From Chondrinema litorale (GTDB lineage: Bacteria > Bacteroidota > Bacteroidia > Cytophagales > Flammeovirgaceae), in assembly GCF_026250525.1 (NCBI RefSeq), contig NZ_CP111043.1:4601001-4665000 (forward strand): 64,000 nucleotides of DNA. The letters are read 5' to 3'. A model generated the notes under the pieces. That model was not told the origin of the DNA, did no database searches, and worked only from the letters and a program-made list of their open reading frames with translations. Both the position numbers and the translations under genes were made by a program. Positions 61,399 to 64,000 of this stretch are shown here, one piece after another (positions within the stretch are counted from its first letter, which is position 1; every line of letters begins with the position of its first letter).

Positions 61399-64000
61399 TT
61401 ACCTAGGATATAATATTCCCATAATTTCATTCCACTCATCTTGGTCATCTTCCGAAACAATTCCTCCATGCGAAGAGAGTAAAAATTGAGATTCATATTC
61501 CAACACTTCACTAGTTGGATTTAAATTTTTAAAATTACAACCTTGAATGATCAGGCCAGAAATATCTTTGGTTGCATCTATCGGTTCTTTACTTTTAGCA
61601 GACCACAAATGTAGATACTGATCTACCGAAGATGTTAAAACCATTCTAGTTAAACTGCTATATGCAAAAGCCGTAAAAGTTGAACGTATTTGGTAAGGCG
61701 CTCTCCGATTTTCGAAAGAAACCAATTTCTTTAAATTTATTTTTTCAAATAAATCGAGAAGATAACTATAAGCTCCACCATTAATAGTTTTCTGTGTCTC
61801 AGATTTTTCGATGTGAAAATAGCCAAAATACTCGTTGATTAAGGTTTCATTTTCTCTATCAAGTTCTAGAATTTTACCATCAGAAGTACCCACAATTATT
61901 ATCTCTCCACTCCTGTCGTAAGATAGAAAAAGTACTTTGTCTGATGAAATCTCATAACTATGCCAGATAGTTTTTGTAAGAATATCCCATTCAAAAATTT
62001 GATTCTTCCCAAATAGCAATAAAACTCTATCATTAAATGGATGCTTGGCTATAAGATTTGCCCTATCTGTAAGTTGAATTTTACTGTATTGTTGCTGCAG
62101 TTGCACATCCCATTCAATAATTGTATTATTTTTATTACTTAAAAGCATCAATCCTTCATTATTTATATCAATTGAAAGGATGCCATCACTAATAACTTTA
62201 GTTTCTAAATTCTTCCCTGTTTCAAGTTTCCAATACTTTAATTTGCCATCAGACGAAACACTAATAAATTGATCTGGTTTTGAAGGGTGGTAATCTATAT
62301 CAGTTACGCTTTTATTATGTGCTTTAAAAGAATGAATACATTTTAACGTGTACTCATCTGCAAACCACTCTTTAATCATATTGTCTTTATAGCAAGCAAT
62401 AATTCTTTTTCCTGAACTATGAAACCTAATATAATTGACACTACTGTAAAGGTTAAAAGGTAAAACTTCTTCTAAAAGATGGGTTGATAGTGAATAAGTA
62501 TACAAGCCATCTTTATTACTAAAAATGATTTTATTATCCTGAAAAATGCTATTCGCTGATTTTATTGCAGTCTTAAATTTGACTTGAGTTATAAAAGTAA
62601 ATTGCTGAGAATCAAAAAAATGGACCACTCCATTTTCAAAAGAAACTAAAAGCACATTCAAGCTTTGAAAGAATGAAATATCTATAATTTTTTCATCTAG
62701 CAGGTTTAGTTTATTAATGCACTTTTGAGACTCAATTTCCCAAACCATTATATTACCTTCAATATCTAAGGTTACTAATCTTTCTAAATCAAGTTGTATT
62801 AATTGAGTGATTTCACAATCATGACCTAAAAAGACTTGTTTTTTCTCTTGATTTACATAGTCCCAACACTCAAGTAATCCTTTATCAAAAACCATATAGA
62901 TTTCAGATTCATTAATTCCTTTAAACATTTTGCTAATTGAAGAAAATGAAGGATTTGAAAAAGTACTATATTTTTGAAATGATAGGTTTATGTAACAGAA
63001 GAATCCAGTTTTGTCAATTAGAAATAACTCGTTTGACTTATAATCAAGCTTATAACAAATTAGTTTTTTTATTTTTGTTTGAATTGAATATTCTAATTTT
63101 CTCGAATTAAACTCCCAACAGTTTAAATAACCATTATTGTTAATTTCAAGAAAATGCTCTTCTCCTAGCGGAATAAATACACGTTCTTTTAGATTATAAA
63201 AAAATTGCTTTACAATATGTCTCGTTTCATAATTTACTACTGTACATTTATTCTTAAGAGATGAGTATAAAAATACTAGACTCTTGCAATGGTTTATCTC
63301 TATTTTGTCTGGAACAAAGTCTAGTATTTCAAAAAAGTTATGCTTATAAATTTTAGCATTTTCGAATGAAGCACTTAAGTAACTGTCTTTAAATTTTCTG
63401 CTACAAATTACCTTATTAAGATTGATACTGTATAAATCTAGATTATTAAAATTTAAACCTGAAAGCTCTCCTCTCGATTCTATAATAGTGGTAATTAAAT
63501 TCCAATTACTCCATCCGGTATACTTATCATTAAATACACCTTTGGCATAATGAAGTACTTTAAGCAATATACTTGGCTGATTTTCATCTGGAATAAACCA
63601 TCCTTTTTTATCGTCGTAAAGAGGTTTTAACTTGGTTTCACCACTAAGTTCACCAAGTAGATTTCTTATCTGAGAACTAAGTTTTCTATATCTTAAAAGT
63701 TTCGGTAAATCTTCGTTTGCTGCCAGACTTACTTTTATAGAATTTAAGATGTGCGATACCACAAAAAAGTCTTTGAAATATTGATGTCTAAACCTTATTG
63801 AAAGCTTACTATTCTTAAAATCATTTACTTCTCCTTCATCTTTAGAATAAACTAAGAAGATATTATTATCCAGAAAATCATTTATTAATTCGTTTAAAGT
63901 ATTATTGGTTTGAAATAACTTTTGAGGATCAATTGATGATAATTCCTTTTTTAAATACGGAAATGTTGTGGAATAATGGATAGTATAAAAATGACAGCAG
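61399..64000 (-). CDS. Large WD40 protein, C-terminal part; probable NACHT/STAND NTPase running off the window
   Basis: The reading frame is open from the stop at 61399 to the right edge with no stop codon, so the gene is partial (at least 867 residues). Its start lies outside the window. Residues encoded at about 63760-63830 read RFRHQYFKDFFVVSHIL, the pattern that ends the helical domain of NACHT NTPases (F.H..F.EYF.A..L). After it come a helical linker, then a run of WD40-like repeats (SVTDIDYHPSKPDQFISVSSDGKLKYW, AFAYSSLTRMVLTSSVDQYLHLW). STAND proteins of this type act as signal- or damage-triggered switches, some in phage defence. The NTPase domain itself is not visible. Confidence 0.78.
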   Translation of the reverse strand, partial: CCHFYTIHYSTTFPYLKKELSSIDPQKLFQTNNTLNELINDFLDNNIFLVYSKDEGEVNDFKNSKLSIRFRHQYFKDFFVVSHILNSIKVSLAANEDLPKLLRYRKLSSQIRNLLGELSGETKLKPLYDDKKGWFIPDENQPSILLKVLHYAKGVFNDKYTGWSNWNLITTIIESRGELSGLNFNNLDLYSINLNKVICSRKFKDSYLSASFENAKIYKHNFFEILDFVPDKIEINHCKSLVFLYSSLKNKCTVVNYETRHIVKQFFYNLKERVFIPLGEEHFLEINNNGYLNCWEFNSRKLEYSIQTKIKKLICYKLDYKSNELFLIDKTGFFCYINLSFQKYSTFSNPSFSSISKMFKGINESEIYMVFDKGLLECWDYVNQEKKQVFLGHDCEITQLIQLDLERLVTLDIEGNIMVWEIESQKCINKLNLLDEKIIDISFFQSLNVLLVSFENGVVHFFDSQQFTFITQVKFKTAIKSANSIFQDNKIIFSNKDGLYTYSLSTHLLEEVLPFNLYSSVNYIRFHSSGKRIIACYKDNMIKEWFADEYTLKCIHSFKAHNKSVTDIDYHPSKPDQFISVSSDGKLKYWKLETGKNLETKVISDGILSIDINNEGLMLLSNKNNTIIEWDVQLQQQYSKIQLTDRANLIAKHPFNDRVLLLFGKNQIFEWDILTKTIWHSYEISSDKVLFLSYDRSGEIIIVGTSDGKILELDRENETLINEYFGYFHIEKSETQKTINGGAYSYLLDLFEKINLKKLVSFENRRAPYQIRSTFTAFAYSSLTRMVLTSSVDQYLHLWSAKSKEPIDATKDISGLIIQGCNFKNLNPTSEVLEYESQFLLSSHGGIVSEDDQDEWNEIMGILYPR

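Noticed and set aside
63700..63762. GTG at 63762 as the start of a 787-residue WD40 protein
   Set aside because: The frame continues open to the window edge and encodes NACHT-like residues just upstream.
51615..64000. CHAT and STAND proteins as one defence operon
   Set aside because: They are separated by cmk, ispH, a kinase gene and tamL on the opposite strand, so they cannot be one transcription unit.

Overview
The window looks like a chromosomal segment of a Bacteroidota bacterium, most likely a (marine) Cytophagales member. The reasons are the low G+C, a secreted protease ending in a Por/type IX secretion sorting domain, a TonB-dependent receptor with an N-terminal carboxypeptidase-regulatory-like domain, a lipoprotein-type TamA (TamL), menaquinone synthesis (MenA), and promoters of the Bacteroidota form TTG-N17..19-TAnnTTTG, seen most clearly in front of three initiator tRNA genes. 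Assignment to a genus is not possible from the sequence alone.

Layout. 1-9.8 kb: rpe, a T9SS-secreted trypsin-like protease directly followed by a TonB-dependent receptor, a secreted S9-type peptidase, an exported TPR + Ppx/GppA-like protein, and a nucleotidyltransferase overlapping a Na+/Ca2+ exchanger. 9.8-21.7 kb: an orphan histidine kinase, a DgcN-like (DUF1611) protein, a GmhB-like phosphatase without its zinc ligands, a HisA-like protein without its first catalytic Asp, an Lrp/AsnC regulator, an HNH-derived AP2 protein, DUF547, a sirtuin, menA, a second orphan kinase, a glucosaminidase-like protein with Gln in place of the catalytic Glu, and an unrecognised 378-residue protein preceded by a palindrome. 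21.8-33.3 kb: the three-gene proton-translocating transhydrogenase (pntAA-pntAB-pntB), a DPP4-like peptidase, YbjN-PspA, TPR and AraC genes, a DUF819 transporter and a MATE exporter. 33.4-34.0 kb: three tandem initiator tRNA genes, each with its own promoter and terminator.

34-50.5 kb is mostly housekeeping: era, class II fba, DUF445, bcp, an M19 dipeptidase lipoprotein, a universal stress protein, murI, pgk, ruvB, an arginine-deiminase-like enzyme and pckA. pckA is preceded by a perfect 19-bp-arm inverted repeat abutting a -7 box. 50.6-64 kb: hldD, a large membrane-anchored TPR-CHAT protein, a cmk-ispH-histidine kinase-tamL run, and at the right edge the C-terminal part of a large WD40 protein. 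Its reading frame stays open to the end of the window and carries a NACHT-type helical-domain signature, so it is probably a truncated STAND NTPase.

Central metabolism is well represented (rpe, fba, pgk, pckA, transhydrogenase), together with envelope biogenesis (ADP-heptose, TamL, MurI, IspH). No phage, insertion sequence or CRISPR array was seen. The most unusual material is a set of family members with altered active sites (HisA-like, GmhB-like, glucosaminidase-like, HNH-AP2), an exported Ppx/GppA-like protein, the CHAT and STAND proteins, and the palindromes in front of pckA and of the 378-residue gene.
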